From the NCBI RefSeq assembly GCF_000176015.1, contig NZ_ACYY01000007.1:1-64000 (forward strand): DNA of 64,000 nt. The letters run 5' to 3'. The position numbers and the translations under genes are program-made. The notes under the pieces were generated by a model. That model did no database searches. It was not told the origin of the DNA and worked only from the letters and a program-made list of their open reading frames with translations. The DNA is from Rhodobacter ferrooxidans. Lineage in GTDB: Bacteria; Pseudomonadota; Alphaproteobacteria; Rhodobacterales; Rhodobacteraceae. This document shows positions 44,395 through 53,232 of the stretch, piece after piece; position 1 is the stretch's first letter; every line of letters starts with the position of its first letter.

Positions 44395-44402
44395 TCGGGA
44401 TG

Positions 44403-45728
44403 TCATTTTCCGTAAACAGTTTCGGGTAGCCACAGCGCGACCTGCGGGAACACCATGATCAGCACCAGCGAGATCACCATCAGGATCACGAAGGGCACCA
44501 CCGATTTCCAGATGTCGATCATGGTGATCTCGGGCGGTGCAAAAGCCCGCATCAGGAACAGGTTATAACCGAAGGGCGGGGTCAGATAGGCGATCTGGCA
44601 GGTGATGGTGTAAAGCACGCCATACCAGATCAGGTCGAAACCCAGCGCCCCCACCAGCGGCACATACAGCGGCGCCACGATCACCAGCATGGCGGTGTCG
44701 TCCAGAAACATCCCCATGATCAGGAAGGAAAGCTGCATCAGGATCAGGATGGTCCAGGGCCCAAGGCCCATCTGCTCGACAAACAGCCCCTCGATCGCCT
44801 TCACCGCCCCCAGCCCGTCGAACACCGCGCCGAACGACAGCGCCGCCAGGATGATCCACATGAACATGCAGGAAATCGCCAGGGTGGAGCGGGTGGCGAC
44901 CTCGAACACTTCCATGGTGAAGCGCCGCTTGATCACCGCCGCCCCGACCGTGGCCGCAACCCCGATTACCGAGCTTTCGACCAGGCTGGTCCAGCCATAG
45001 ACGAACGGCCCCATCATGGTGCCGAAAATCAGCAGCGGCAACACGCCCGCCCGCAGCAGCCGGAACTTCTCGGCCCTGGTGATCAGGGCACGCTCCTCGG
45101 CGGGCAAGGCCGGGCCAAGCGCGGGGTTCAGCGTGCAGCGCACCGCGATGTAAAGGATGAACACCCCGGCCATCAGCAATCCCGGCATCACGCCTGCCAG
45201 CCACAACTGCCCGACCGGTTGGCGCGCGATCATCGCATACAGCACCAGCACCACCGAAGGCGGGATCAGGATGCCAAGGCTGGAGCCTGCCTGAATGACC
45301 CCGGTCACCATCAGCTTGTCATAACGCCGCCGCAAAAGTTCCGGCAGCGCGATGGTCGAGCCGATGGCCATGCCCGCCACCGACAGCCCGTTCATCGCCG
45401 AAATCATCACCATCAGCAGGATGGTGCCGATGGCAAGCCCCCCCGGCACCGGCCCGAACCAGACGTGAAACATCTTGTAAAGGTCTTCGGCCAGCCGGGA
45501 TTCCGACATGACGTAGCCCATGAACACGAACATCGGCAGCGTCAGCATCGGATACCATTTCATCAGCTTCATCGCTGCTGAAAAGCCCATGGTCTGCCCG
45601 CCGGTGCCCCACAGCGCCAAGGATGCCACCACCGCCACGAAGCCGATCACCCCGAACACCCGCTGCCCGGTCAGCATCATCAGCAGCATGGTCGAGAACA
45701 TCAGGACCGCAATCATCTCATACGGCAT
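44403..45728 (-). CDS. TRAP transporter large permease (DctM type)
   Basis: Inner-membrane protein of 441 residues with about 12 hydrophobic segments, the transport subunit of the TRAP system. DctM landmarks are MGYVMSESRLAEDLYKMFHVWFG near residue 85, AGSSLGILIPPSVVLVLYAMI near residue 160, and FLDDTAMLVIVAPLYVPLVGALGFD near residue 355. The start at 45728 overlaps the dctQ stop. The ATG is chosen over a longer frame running into the dctQ gene. Confidence 0.92.
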   Translation of the reverse strand: MPYEMIAVLMFSTMLLMMLTGQRVFGVIGFVAVVASLALWGTGGQTMGFSAAMKLMKWYPMLTLPMFVFMGYVMSESRLAEDLYKMFHVWFGPVPGGLAIGTILLMVMISAMNGLSVAGMAIGSTIALPELLRRRYDKLMVTGVIQAGSSLGILIPPSVVLVLYAMIARQPVGQLWLAGVMPGLLMAGVFILYIAVRCTLNPALGPALPAEERALITRAEKFRLLRAGVLPLLIFGTMMGPFVYGWTSLVESSVIGVAATVGAAVIKRRFTMEVFEVATRSTLAISCMFMWIILAALSFGAVFDGLGAVKAIEGLFVEQMGLGPWTILILMQLSFLIMGMFLDDTAMLVIVAPLYVPLVGALGFDLIWYGVLYTITCQIAYLTPPFGYNLFLMRAFAPPEITMIDIWKSVVPFVILMVISLVLIMVFPQVALWLPETVYGK

Positions 45729-46234
45729 CAGATGGTCTCTCCGCGAATGGTGGCGATGTCGCGGAACAGGAAGGCCAGCGATTGCAGGATCATCAGGAAA
45801 AAGCCAAGGCAGAACACTAGCTTGACCGGCCAGAGGTAGGGTCGCCAGGCGGTCGGGCTGCGCTCGTTGTAGGTCAGCGAGTAGATCGAGCTGTCCACCG
45901 CGCCCCAGAGCATCACCCCCAGATAGAAGATCAGCGCCAGCACGGTGAAGGCATCCCACCAGGCGCGCTTGCGGTCCGACCAGCGGGCATAGGCCAGATC
46001 CATCCGCACCTGGCTGCCCATCTGCATCGAATAAGGCCCGCCCAGAATGTAATAGCCGACCATGGTGAACTGCGCCATTTCCAGCGTCCACAGCGACGGG
46101 GCGCCGCCCGCCTTGCTGATGGTGGACCACAACAGGATGCCCATCAGCACGAACAGCAGATACATCGCAAAGCGGCCGACGCCGTAATTCAGCCGGTCCA
46201 CCAGACGCACGAAGATGATGATGCTGCGGGGCAT
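45728..46234 (-). CDS. TRAP transporter small permease (DctQ type)
   Basis: Inner-membrane protein of 168 residues with four hydrophobic segments. DctQ features are the first segment MYLLFVLMGILLWSTI and the loop GSQVRMDLAYARWSDRKRAW, followed by FTVLALIFYLGVMLWGAV. The start at 46234 lies eight bases after the amidohydrolase gene stop; a longer start at 46273 would overlap that gene. It couples with DctM and DctP to import the substrate by an ion gradient. Confidence 0.88.
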   Translation of the reverse strand: MPRSIIIFVRLVDRLNYGVGRFAMYLLFVLMGILLWSTISKAGGAPSLWTLEMAQFTMVGYYILGGPYSMQMGSQVRMDLAYARWSDRKRAWWDAFTVLALIFYLGVMLWGAVDSSIYSLTYNERSPTAWRPYLWPVKLVFCLGFFLMILQSLAFLFRDIATIRGETI

Positions 46235-46241
46235 TGCGCGC

Positions 46242-47033
46242 CTATCCTGCCTTGGCTTGCGGGGCAGGCGCAAGGGTGGAAACCGCCTGCGCCAGCAGCG
46301 GCGCCACGATATCCGCCATCGCCGCCTCGGCCTGCGGCGTGGCGATCAGGTCGTTGCGGAATTCGAGCATCGCATTGGGTAGGCCATAGGGGGTGGCCTG
46401 CAACCGCAGGGTGTGGGTCACCTCGTCTGCCGCCGAGTAGGGCGCGTTCAGTGCGGCGTTCAACCGGCTGCCGGCCCGCGCCGCCGCCAGAATCGCCTGC
46501 GCAAGCTGCGGGTCGGCATCGTGAATCACCCCGAATTCAAGGCTGCGCGGCTTGCCGTGATAGATCGGGGTAAAGGAATGGATGGTGATCACCACCGGCG
46601 CGCGGCCCAGCGCCAGCCGTTGCATCAGCAGGGCGTGCAAGGCGGCATGGAACGGCAGATACACAGCCTCGGCACGCGCCGCCCGGTCGGCGGGCGTGAT
46701 CGCGGCATTTCCCGGAATATCAAACACTTCCGACCGCGCAGGCATTGCGCCCAGGCTGTCGGGCGCCCGGTTGCAGTCATAGATCAACCGGCTGACCGGC
46801 GCATGCACCAGCACCGCCCCCAGCCGCTGCGCCAAGCCCCGCGCCAGCCCCAATGCGCCGGGATCCCAGGCGATATGCGCCTGCCGCTGTGCCGCGGTCA
46901 GCCCCAGATCGCCCCAGGTGGCCGGGAATGCGTTCGAGGCATGCTCGCACACCAGCACGATCCGCCCCGCGGCATCGTCATTCTCGATCACGGCCGGAAA
47001 GCGGCCCCCTGATGCGGCATTGGTGGCAGTCAT
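46242..47033 (-). CDS. N-formylglutamate amidohydrolase family protein
   Basis: Metal-dependent hydrolase of the FGase (HutG-like) family, 263 residues. Conserved motifs are VCEHASNAFP (about residues 29-38), HIAWDPGALGLARGLAQ, SRLIYDCNRAP, and TIHSFTPIYHGKPR with FRNDLI. The family removes an acyl group from N-acyl-glutamate or related amides. Here it is first in an operon with a TRAP transporter and a GS-like ligase rather than with hut genes, so hydrolysis of a gamma-glutamyl product or of an imported N-formyl compound is more likely than histidine catabolism. Function is inferred. Confidence 0.82.
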   Translation of the reverse strand: MTATNAASGGRFPAVIENDDAAGRIVLVCEHASNAFPATWGDLGLTAAQRQAHIAWDPGALGLARGLAQRLGAVLVHAPVSRLIYDCNRAPDSLGAMPARSEVFDIPGNAAITPADRAARAEAVYLPFHAALHALLMQRLALGRAPVVITIHSFTPIYHGKPRSLEFGVIHDADPQLAQAILAAARAGSRLNAALNAPYSAADEVTHTLRLQATPYGLPNAMLEFRNDLIATPQAEAAMADIVAPLLAQAVSTLAPAPQAKAG

Positions 47034-47103
47034 TGCGGCGAGTCGTCCCCCGGGTCAGGCCCCTGCGTGCGGTCAACGTCCTCTGCCACGGCGGTTTCTG
47101 TCA

Positions 47104-47129
47104 AGAATTATTCTGTTGCGCAGAATCTG
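47104..47129. promoter_or_regulatory. Candidate RpiR operator in a divergent gap
   Basis: In the 201-base gap between the amidohydrolase and RpiR genes, AGAAT-T-ATTCT lies at 47104-47114, ATTCTG-N5-CAGAAT at 47110-47126 and CAGA-A-TCTG at 47121-47129. These overlap, forming nested palindromes with TTCTG half-sites, and a further TTCTG follows near 47140. The region is AT-rich and suits a dimeric regulator controlling both directions. Confidence 0.55.
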
Positions 47130-47234
47130 TTACAATGTTTTCTGTTTGCTGCATGATTTTGCGGCAACCCGGGCGCTCATCCGCCGCATCCGGCGTCTTC
47201 GCTGGCCGCGCCCCGCTTTGATAACGAGGCCCCG

Positions 47235-48104
47235 ATGCTGCCCGGCGTGACCCTTGAAGACCAGATGCTGGCCGCCCTGCCCGAGATGACACGGGCCGAG
47301 CGGCAACTGGCCACCCACATGCTGCGGCATTACCCGGTGGCGGCCCTCGCGTCGATCACGGCGCTGGCCAAGGCCGCCGAGGTTTCCACGCCGACGGTGG
47401 TGCGGCTGGTGCAGAAACTGGGGTTCAAGGGCTATCCAGACTACCAGAACGCCCTGCGATCCGAGGTCGAGGCGATGCTGATCTCGCCCTTGGCCAAGCA
47501 CGACCGCTGGGCAGAGGGCGTGCCCGACACCCATATCCTGAACCGCTTTGCCGATGCGGTTGTGGGCAATCTGCAGGCGACGCTGGGGCGGATCGACCAT
47601 GCCGAGTTCGACGCCGCCTGCGCCCTGCTGGCCGACCCGTCCCGCCGCATCTTTGCCGTGGGCGGGCGGATCACCCATGCCATGGCCGACTATTTCACCA
47701 CGCTGATGAAATCGGTGCGCCCCGAGGTCACGCTGCTGTCGAACATGTCCAATTCCTGGCCCCCGGCGCTTTTGGACATGAAACCGGGCGATGTGCTCTT
47801 GGTGTTCGACATCCGCCGCTATGAAAACGCCGTGCTGCAACTGGTGGACATGGCGGGCGAGCAGGGGGCCGAAGTGATCCTGATCACCGACCGCTGGGTA
47901 TCCCCCGCCGCCACCCGCGCCCGCCATACCCTGTCGTGCCATATCGAAGCCCCCTCGGCCTGGGACAGCACGGTCACCATTCTGGTGCTTGTGGAAACCC
48001 TGCTGGCCGCGGTGCAAAGCCTGACCTGGGACCAGACCGAGGGCCGCCTGAAACGCCTCGAAGACCTCTACGCCCGCGCCCGCTTCTTCCGCCGCCACCG
48101 CTGA
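47235..48104 (+). CDS. RpiR-family regulator of the TRAP/amine cluster
   Basis: MurR/RpiR-type transcriptional regulator, 289 residues. The helix-turn-helix is VAALASITALAKAAEVSTPTVVRLVQKLGFKGYPDYQNAL (about residues 36-75), followed by a SIS sugar-phosphate or similar ligand-binding domain at about residues 130-260 (FAVGGRITHAMADYFTTLM, VLLVFDIRRYENAVLQLV). It is divergent from the amidohydrolase-TRAP-ligase operon across nested palindromes, so it probably controls that operon. RpiR regulators more often answer sugar phosphates; the effector here is unknown. Confidence 0.88.
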   Translation: MLPGVTLEDQMLAALPEMTRAERQLATHMLRHYPVAALASITALAKAAEVSTPTVVRLVQKLGFKGYPDYQNALRSEVEAMLISPLAKHDRWAEGVPDTHILNRFADAVVGNLQATLGRIDHAEFDAACALLADPSRRIFAVGGRITHAMADYFTTLMKSVRPEVTLLSNMSNSWPPALLDMKPGDVLLVFDIRRYENAVLQLVDMAGEQGAEVILITDRWVSPAATRARHTLSCHIEAPSAWDSTVTILVLVETLLAAVQSLTWDQTEGRLKRLEDLYARARFFRRHR

Positions 48105-48140
48105 AACCGGCCAGATCAACAGCCCCCGCGCATCTTCCAC

Positions 48141-48176
48141 ATTCACCTCTGCGAAAATATCCCCGCCGGAGGCACC
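48141..48176. repeat. Dispersed ATATCC-type element in a convergent gap
   Basis: ATTCACCTCTGCGAAAATAT begins at 48141 and is followed by CCCCGCCGGAGGCACC. It matches the left arm of the inverted repeat at 57883-57898 and more loosely the copy at 37881. It sits between the convergent RpiR and DMT genes. Confidence 0.6.
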
Positions 48177-48195
48177 TTGCCGCCACGCTGCCGCG

Positions 48196-49080
48196 TCACG
48201 TCAAAGGCGGCGCCAACGGCTTCCTGCGCATCCCCGAAAGCGCATTCCCGGCCACCGCCGCCATCAGCACCGCCCCGCCGACAAAGGTGCCGACCGAGGC
48301 GGTCTCGCCCATCAAGGCCCAGACCCAGATCGGTGCCAGCAGCACCTCGACCATGCTCAGCAGCGTCAGTTCGGCGGCAGGGATCACCCGGCTGCCCAGC
48401 GTGTAAAGCGCCATGCCGGTGGCCAGTTGCAGCGCCCCCATGGCCATGGCAATGCCGATGTCATGCAGCGGCACCCCCAACGGCTGCCCCGTCACCTGCA
48501 ACACCACCGCCGCCACGATCATCGAGAATATCCCGCCCAGCACCACGGCGGGCATCATGTCCTCCAGCCGGCCCCAGCGCAGGGTGATGGTGAAGGCGGC
48601 AAAGCCCAGCGCCGACAGCAGCGCCGCGATATTGCCCGCCGCCGCCCCGGCTGCCAGGCCTTCACGCACCATGATGAACATGCCGACCCCGGCCACGGCG
48701 ATGGCGATCCAGGTGGCACCGCGCACCGCCTCGCGCAGCAGGAACCATCCCAGAATGGCGGTCAGGAACGGCGAGGCGGCGAACAGGAACACGGCGTTCG
48801 CCACCGTGGTCGCCTGAATGGCGTAAATCGCCCCGGCAAAGGCGAATACCAGCCCCAGCCCGCCGATCACCCCGGCGCCCCCGACCTTGCGCATCCGCTG
48901 CCAGGGGTGCCCGCCCGAGGCCCAGGCGATATAGCCAAACAGCACCGGCACCATCCCGGCCGAGCGCCAGAACAGCACGGCCCAGGTGCCCGCCTCGTCG
49001 ATCTGCCGGATCGCCAGCCCCATCGCCGACCACAGCACCCCTGCCAGCACCACTAGCAGCACACCCGTCTGATATTTCAT
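48196..49080 (-). CDS. DMT/EamA-family exporter
   Basis: Inner-membrane transporter of 294 residues with ten predicted hydrophobic segments arranged as two EamA repeats. The first repeat starts LLVVLAGVLWSAMGLAIRQI, with FAGAIYAIQATTVANAVFLFAASPFLTAI. The second starts ALLSALGFAAFTITLRWGRL, with STP-like AAELTLLSMVEVLLAPIWVWALMGE. It is an exporter of amino acids or other metabolites by family. It lies 73 bases after the ghrA-like gene. Confidence 0.9.
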   Translation of the reverse strand: MKYQTGVLLVVLAGVLWSAMGLAIRQIDEAGTWAVLFWRSAGMVPVLFGYIAWASGGHPWQRMRKVGGAGVIGGLGLVFAFAGAIYAIQATTVANAVFLFAASPFLTAILGWFLLREAVRGATWIAIAVAGVGMFIMVREGLAAGAAAGNIAALLSALGFAAFTITLRWGRLEDMMPAVVLGGIFSMIVAAVVLQVTGQPLGVPLHDIGIAMAMGALQLATGMALYTLGSRVIPAAELTLLSMVEVLLAPIWVWALMGETASVGTFVGGAVLMAAVAGNALSGMRRKPLAPPLT

Positions 49081-49153
49081 GCCAATCCCCGTCTTTGGCC
49101 CAATGTGAAAAGGCCAAAGCCCCGCGTCTGTCCCGTTCCCGACGCCTTGGCGT

Positions 49154-50086
49154 TCAATATCCCAAGGCGCGGTCCACCAGATGCAGGAAAGGCTCGCCCG
49201 CCTCGCCGCGGCGGATGTTTTCGGCCACCACGCGGGCGGCGCTTTCTGCGCGGGTGTCGGCGGCGATATGCGGCGTCACGGTGACGCGCGGATGGCTCCA
49301 GTAGCGGTGCGAAGCGGGCAGGGGCTCAACGCGGAACACATCCAGCGTTGCATGCCCCAACCGCCCTGCATCCAGCGCCGCCAGCAAGGCGTCATCGTCG
49401 ATCAGCGCCCCACGCCCCGGATTGATGATCACCGCGCCATCCGACAACCAGCCCAAACGCCGCGCGTCCAGCATCCCCTCGGTCTCGGGGGTTTTCGGCA
49501 GCAACGTCACCAGAATTTCCGCCCGCCGCAACGCCGCCTGCAGACCATCCTCGCCCGACACACATGCCACCCCCGGCACCGATTTCGCTGACCGGCTCCA
49601 CCCCGTCACCGGAAACCCCAAGGCCATCAGCGCCGCCGCACAGGCCTGCCCCAGCGCCCCCAGCCCCAGGATCACCACCGACCGCTCGCGCGACAGCGGC
49701 GGCACCTGCTGGTCCCAGCCGGTGCCGCCGCGGATATAGCGATCCAGCCCCAGGTGATGCCGCAGCACGTTGCCCACGACATATTCCACCATGCCCTGCG
49801 TCAGATCGGGGTCCACCATCCGGCACAGCGGCTGGGTCAGCGTCGCGTTGCCGACGATCTTTTCCACCCCGGCCCAGAGGCTGAGCACGGCTTTCGCGTT
49901 CACGAAGGCCGAGAAATCCTCGATGCCGCCGCCGGGGGCCACCACCAGATAATCCACCGATGCCGGATCATCGAGCAGCGTCGAGACCTCGGCCACCACC
50001 CCAACCTCGGCCAAAGCCCGCGCCAGCGGCACCTGATACTCCGGCCAAGCCGAAGCCCCCGCCGCGAACCCCACCCGCACCGCCAT
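49154..50086 (-). CDS. ghrA: Glyoxylate/hydroxypyruvate reductase A-like enzyme
   Basis: NAD(P)-dependent 2-hydroxyacid dehydrogenase of the GhrA type, 310 residues. The nucleotide site is VVILGLGALGQACAAALMALGFPV (about residues 135-158). The catalytic Arg is in NPGRGALIDDD and the catalytic His in VTVTPHIAADT. The start at 50086 with AAGGGGGG upstream is preferred; an ATG at 50104 in frame is also possible. It reduces glyoxylate or hydroxypyruvate in the cytoplasm. The GhrB-like gene at 36844 would be the second such enzyme in the window. Confidence 0.87.
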   Translation of the reverse strand: MAVRVGFAAGASAWPEYQVPLARALAEVGVVAEVSTLLDDPASVDYLVVAPGGGIEDFSAFVNAKAVLSLWAGVEKIVGNATLTQPLCRMVDPDLTQGMVEYVVGNVLRHHLGLDRYIRGGTGWDQQVPPLSRERSVVILGLGALGQACAAALMALGFPVTGWSRSAKSVPGVACVSGEDGLQAALRRAEILVTLLPKTPETEGMLDARRLGWLSDGAVIINPGRGALIDDDALLAALDAGRLGHATLDVFRVEPLPASHRYWSHPRVTVTPHIAADTRAESAARVVAENIRRGEAGEPFLHLVDRALGY

Positions 50087-50123
50087 GCCGCCCCCCTTTG
50101 TCATCCCGAAACCACCGTCCCCG

Positions 50124-51263
50124 CTACCTTGGTCGGTGGACATGCGCGCTTTGCACCAGCCCGAAACTGGCCAGCAACACCAGCATCGCCGAGCCGCCAT
50201 AGGACACCAGCGGCAATGGCACCCCCACCACCGGCGCCAGCCCCATCACCATCGACATGTTGACGGCAAAGTAGAAGAAGAAGTTCGCCGCCACCCCCAG
50301 GATCAGCAGGCTGGAAAACCGGTCCTTGTTCTGCAACGCCGAGATCACGCAGAAGCCGATGATCAGCGCGTAAAGCGTCAGCAGCGAGAAGGCACCGATA
50401 AAGCCGAACTCCTCGGCCAGCGTGGTAAAGATGAAATCGGTGTGCTTTTCCGGCAGGAAATTCAACCGGCTTTGCGTGCCCTGCATGAAGCCCTTGCCGC
50501 CCCAGCCGCCCGAACCCAACGCGATCTTGGCCTGGCTGATGTGATAACCGGCACCCAAGGGGTCCGAGCCGGGATCAAGGAAAGTGTCGATCCGCTTGAA
50601 CTGATAGTCGTGCAGCAATTGCCAGGTGGTGCCGCGCGACAGCATCACCGTGGCCACCAGCCCGATACCGGCGCCGATCACCACGGCAAAGTAGATCCAC
50701 GACACCCCGGCGCAGAACATCACCACGCCGCCGCCCAGCATCAACAGCAAGGCGGTGCCCAGATCGGGCTGGGTCAGCACCAGCGCGGTCGGCAACAGGA
50801 TCAGTATCACCGGAACCAGCACCCAGACCGGACGCGAGGTGCGGTCGCCCGGCAACCAGTCGTAATAGGCCGCAAGCAACATGATCAGCGCCACCTTCAT
50901 CAACTCCGAAGGTTGCAGCATGATGAAGCCAAGGTTGATCCAGCGTTGCGCCCCCATGCCGGTGTGGCCGAAGAACTCCACCACCAGCAGCAAGCCGATG
51001 GCCACCAGATAGGCCAGCGCCGACAGGTTGCGCCAGAACCAGATCGGCACGAAGGCGATGAACAGCATCACCCCAAGACCTGCACCAAAGCGCTGCATCT
51101 GCGGCTTGGCCCAGGTGTCGATATTGCCGCCCGCCACCGAATACAGCATCAGCCAGCCCACCGCCGCCACCGCGGTCAGCAGCAGGATCAGCGGCCAGTT
51201 CAGGTGCAGGAACTTCTGCAACCCCGTCGGCACCATCTTGATGCGGTATTCCAGAAAGCTCAT
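50124..51263 (-). CDS. rodA: Rod-shape peptidoglycan glycosyltransferase RodA
   Basis: SEDS-family membrane enzyme of 379 residues with about ten membrane helices. It polymerises lipid II for lateral wall growth with PBP2. Conserved stretches are KPQMQRFGAGLGVMLFIAFVPI, FMLQPSELMKVALIMLLAAYYDWLPGD (loop with the conserved Asp) and the C-terminal MVMGLAPVVGVPLPLVSYGGSAMLVLLASFGL. It is the last gene of the mre operon, 25 bases after mrdA. Length and arrangement match alphaproteobacterial relatives. Confidence 0.95.
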   Translation of the reverse strand: MSFLEYRIKMVPTGLQKFLHLNWPLILLLTAVAAVGWLMLYSVAGGNIDTWAKPQMQRFGAGLGVMLFIAFVPIWFWRNLSALAYLVAIGLLLVVEFFGHTGMGAQRWINLGFIMLQPSELMKVALIMLLAAYYDWLPGDRTSRPVWVLVPVILILLPTALVLTQPDLGTALLLMLGGGVVMFCAGVSWIYFAVVIGAGIGLVATVMLSRGTTWQLLHDYQFKRIDTFLDPGSDPLGAGYHISQAKIALGSGGWGGKGFMQGTQSRLNFLPEKHTDFIFTTLAEEFGFIGAFSLLTLYALIIGFCVISALQNKDRFSSLLILGVAANFFFYFAVNMSMVMGLAPVVGVPLPLVSYGGSAMLVLLASFGLVQSAHVHRPR

Positions 51264-51288
51264 CTGCGACCATTCATTCTGGGGCCCC

Positions 51289-53232
51289 TCATGCCTGCGA
51301 CTTGCCCGGCAGCACGCCGTCCGGGTCGCGCAGCTTCATCGCCTTGAACTGGCTGTCGATGCGGTTGCGCTGCGCCGCCGGATAGGCCGACAGCGGCGGG
51401 ATGCCGTCATGCAGGCAGCGCAGCAGGATGTCGCGGGCAATCGGTGCCGCCACCGCCGAGCCGCCGCCGCCATGTTCCACCACCACCGACACCGCCACCC
51501 GCGGGTTGTCGAACGGCGCAAAGCCGACGAACAGCGCGTGGTCGCGCGATTTCCACGGCAACTGGTCGTTGGACACCACGCCCGAGGCCCGTTCGGCCGC
51601 CGAGATGTTGCGCACCTGCGCCGTGCCGGTCTTGCCGGCCATCAGCATGGTGTCATCGTCGATGCGCGCGCTGCGCGCGGTGCCGTTGCCGCCGTTCATC
51701 ACCTCGAACATGCCGCGCTGCACTGCCGCCAGATTGGCCGCATCAAAGCCCAGCGACGGCGCTTCGGCAATCGGCACCGGCTTGTCGTCGATCATGTGGA
51801 TCAGCCGGGCCTGCACGGCTTTCCCACTGGCGATCCGCGCCGTCATCATCGCCAGTTGCAACGGCGAGGTCAACACATAGCCCTGACCGATGGCGGCGTT
51901 GATGGTGTCGCCGATCACCCAGTCTTTCTTGTAGCGCGCCACTTTCCACGCCTTGTCGGGCATCACGCCTTCGGTGATCGCTGACATCGGCAGATCGTGC
52001 CGCCCGCCCAGGCCCAGCCTGCGGCCGATTTCAGCGATCTTGTCGATGCCGACCTTCTGCGCGATCTCGTAGAAATACACATCGCAGCTTTCCGCCAGCC
52101 CGCGCTTGAGGTTCACCGTGCCGTGGCCTGCCCGCTTCCAGCAGTGGAACTTGCGCCCGCCGACCTCGTAATAGCCGGGGCAGCGGATGCTGGTTTCGGT
52201 GTCGATCACGCCCGCGTCCAGCGCCGCCAGCGCCGTCACCATCTTGAAGGTCGAACCGGGCGGATAGGCACCCTGCACCGATTTGTTGGCCAAGGGGCGG
52301 TGGTCGTTTTCGGTCAGCGCCGCATAGTCGCGCTGGCTGATGCCGCGCACGAACAGGTTGGGGTCGAACGACGGCGCCGAAGCAATCGCCAGAATGTCGC
52401 CGGTCTGCACATCCACCGCCACCGCAGCGGCGCTGTCGTCGCCCAGCCGCACCTGCGCGAAGTTCTGCACGGCGGCGTCGATGGTCAGGCGGATATCCGA
52501 CCCCGCCACGCCTTCGCGCCGGTCAAGCTCGCGCATCACCCGGCCCAGGGCGTTGACCTCGATCCGCTTGGCCCCGGCACGACCGCGCAGGGTGTCTTCG
52601 GTCCATTTCTCCACCCCGATCTTGCCGATCTGGAATTTCGGGATCTGCAACAGCGGGTCGGGGTCTTCCAGCTTGGCGAGATCCGCCTCGGACACCGGGC
52701 CGACATAGCCGACGATATGGGCAAAATCGGTGTCCAAGGGGTAGATGCGGCTAAGGCCGACCTCGGGCGACACGCCGGGCAGGCTGGGGGCGTTCAACGC
52801 CACCTTGGAAAAATCGTCCCAACTCAGCCGGTCGGCCACGATGATCGGCACGAAGGGGCTGTGGCGCAGCGCCTCGCGGGTGGTCTTGTCGATCTCGTCG
52901 TCGGTCATCGGGATCAGCGCCGCCAAGCGGTGCAGCACCGCGTCCACGTCGCCGGCATCCTCGCGGGTGATCACCACGCGGTAATTCTGCTCGTTGCCCG
53001 CGATCAGGCGGCCGTTGCGGTCCTGGATCAAGCCGCGATTGGGCGGGATCAGCCGGATGTTGATGCGGTTTTCCTCGGCCAACAGGCGAAACTGGTCGGC
53101 CTGTTCGACCTGCATGTAGCGCATCCTGGCGCCCAGCACCGCCACCATGGCCGCCATCGCCCCGCCCATCAGCAGCGCCCGGCGGTTGACCTGGCGGGCG
53201 GTTTCTTCGGTGTCGCGGTTCGAGCGTCTCAC
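51289..53232 (-). CDS. mrdA: Penicillin-binding protein 2
   Basis: Elongation-specific class B transpeptidase of 647 residues, anchored by one N-terminal helix (ALLMGGAMAAMVAVLGARM). The transpeptidase motifs are S-x-x-K in YPPGSTFKMVTAL (about residues 325-337), the S-x-D/N element in LAESCDVYFYEIAQ and KTG in AGKTGTAQVRN. The N-terminal pedestal runs from about residue 60 to 220. It overlaps mreD by four bases and precedes rodA, its polymerase partner. Confidence 0.95.
   Translation of the reverse strand: MRRSNRDTEETARQVNRRALLMGGAMAAMVAVLGARMRYMQVEQADQFRLLAEENRINIRLIPPNRGLIQDRNGRLIAGNEQNYRVVITREDAGDVDAVLHRLAALIPMTDDEIDKTTREALRHSPFVPIIVADRLSWDDFSKVALNAPSLPGVSPEVGLSRIYPLDTDFAHIVGYVGPVSEADLAKLEDPDPLLQIPKFQIGKIGVEKWTEDTLRGRAGAKRIEVNALGRVMRELDRREGVAGSDIRLTIDAAVQNFAQVRLGDDSAAAVAVDVQTGDILAIASAPSFDPNLFVRGISQRDYAALTENDHRPLANKSVQGAYPPGSTFKMVTALAALDAGVIDTETSIRCPGYYEVGGRKFHCWKRAGHGTVNLKRGLAESCDVYFYEIAQKVGIDKIAEIGRRLGLGGRHDLPMSAITEGVMPDKAWKVARYKKDWVIGDTINAAIGQGYVLTSPLQLAMMTARIASGKAVQARLIHMIDDKPVPIAEAPSLGFDAANLAAVQRGMFEVMNGGNGTARSARIDDDTMLMAGKTGTAQVRNISAAERASGVVSNDQLPWKSRDHALFVGFAPFDNPRVAVSVVVEHGGGGSAVAAPIARDILLRCLHDGIPPLSAYPAAQRNRIDSQFKAMKLRDPDGVLPGKSQA

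Noticed and set aside
46242-47033. hutG of histidine degradation
   Set aside because: No hutU, hutH, hutI or HutC regulator is present; the context is a TRAP/ligase/dehydrogenase cluster with an RpiR regulator.
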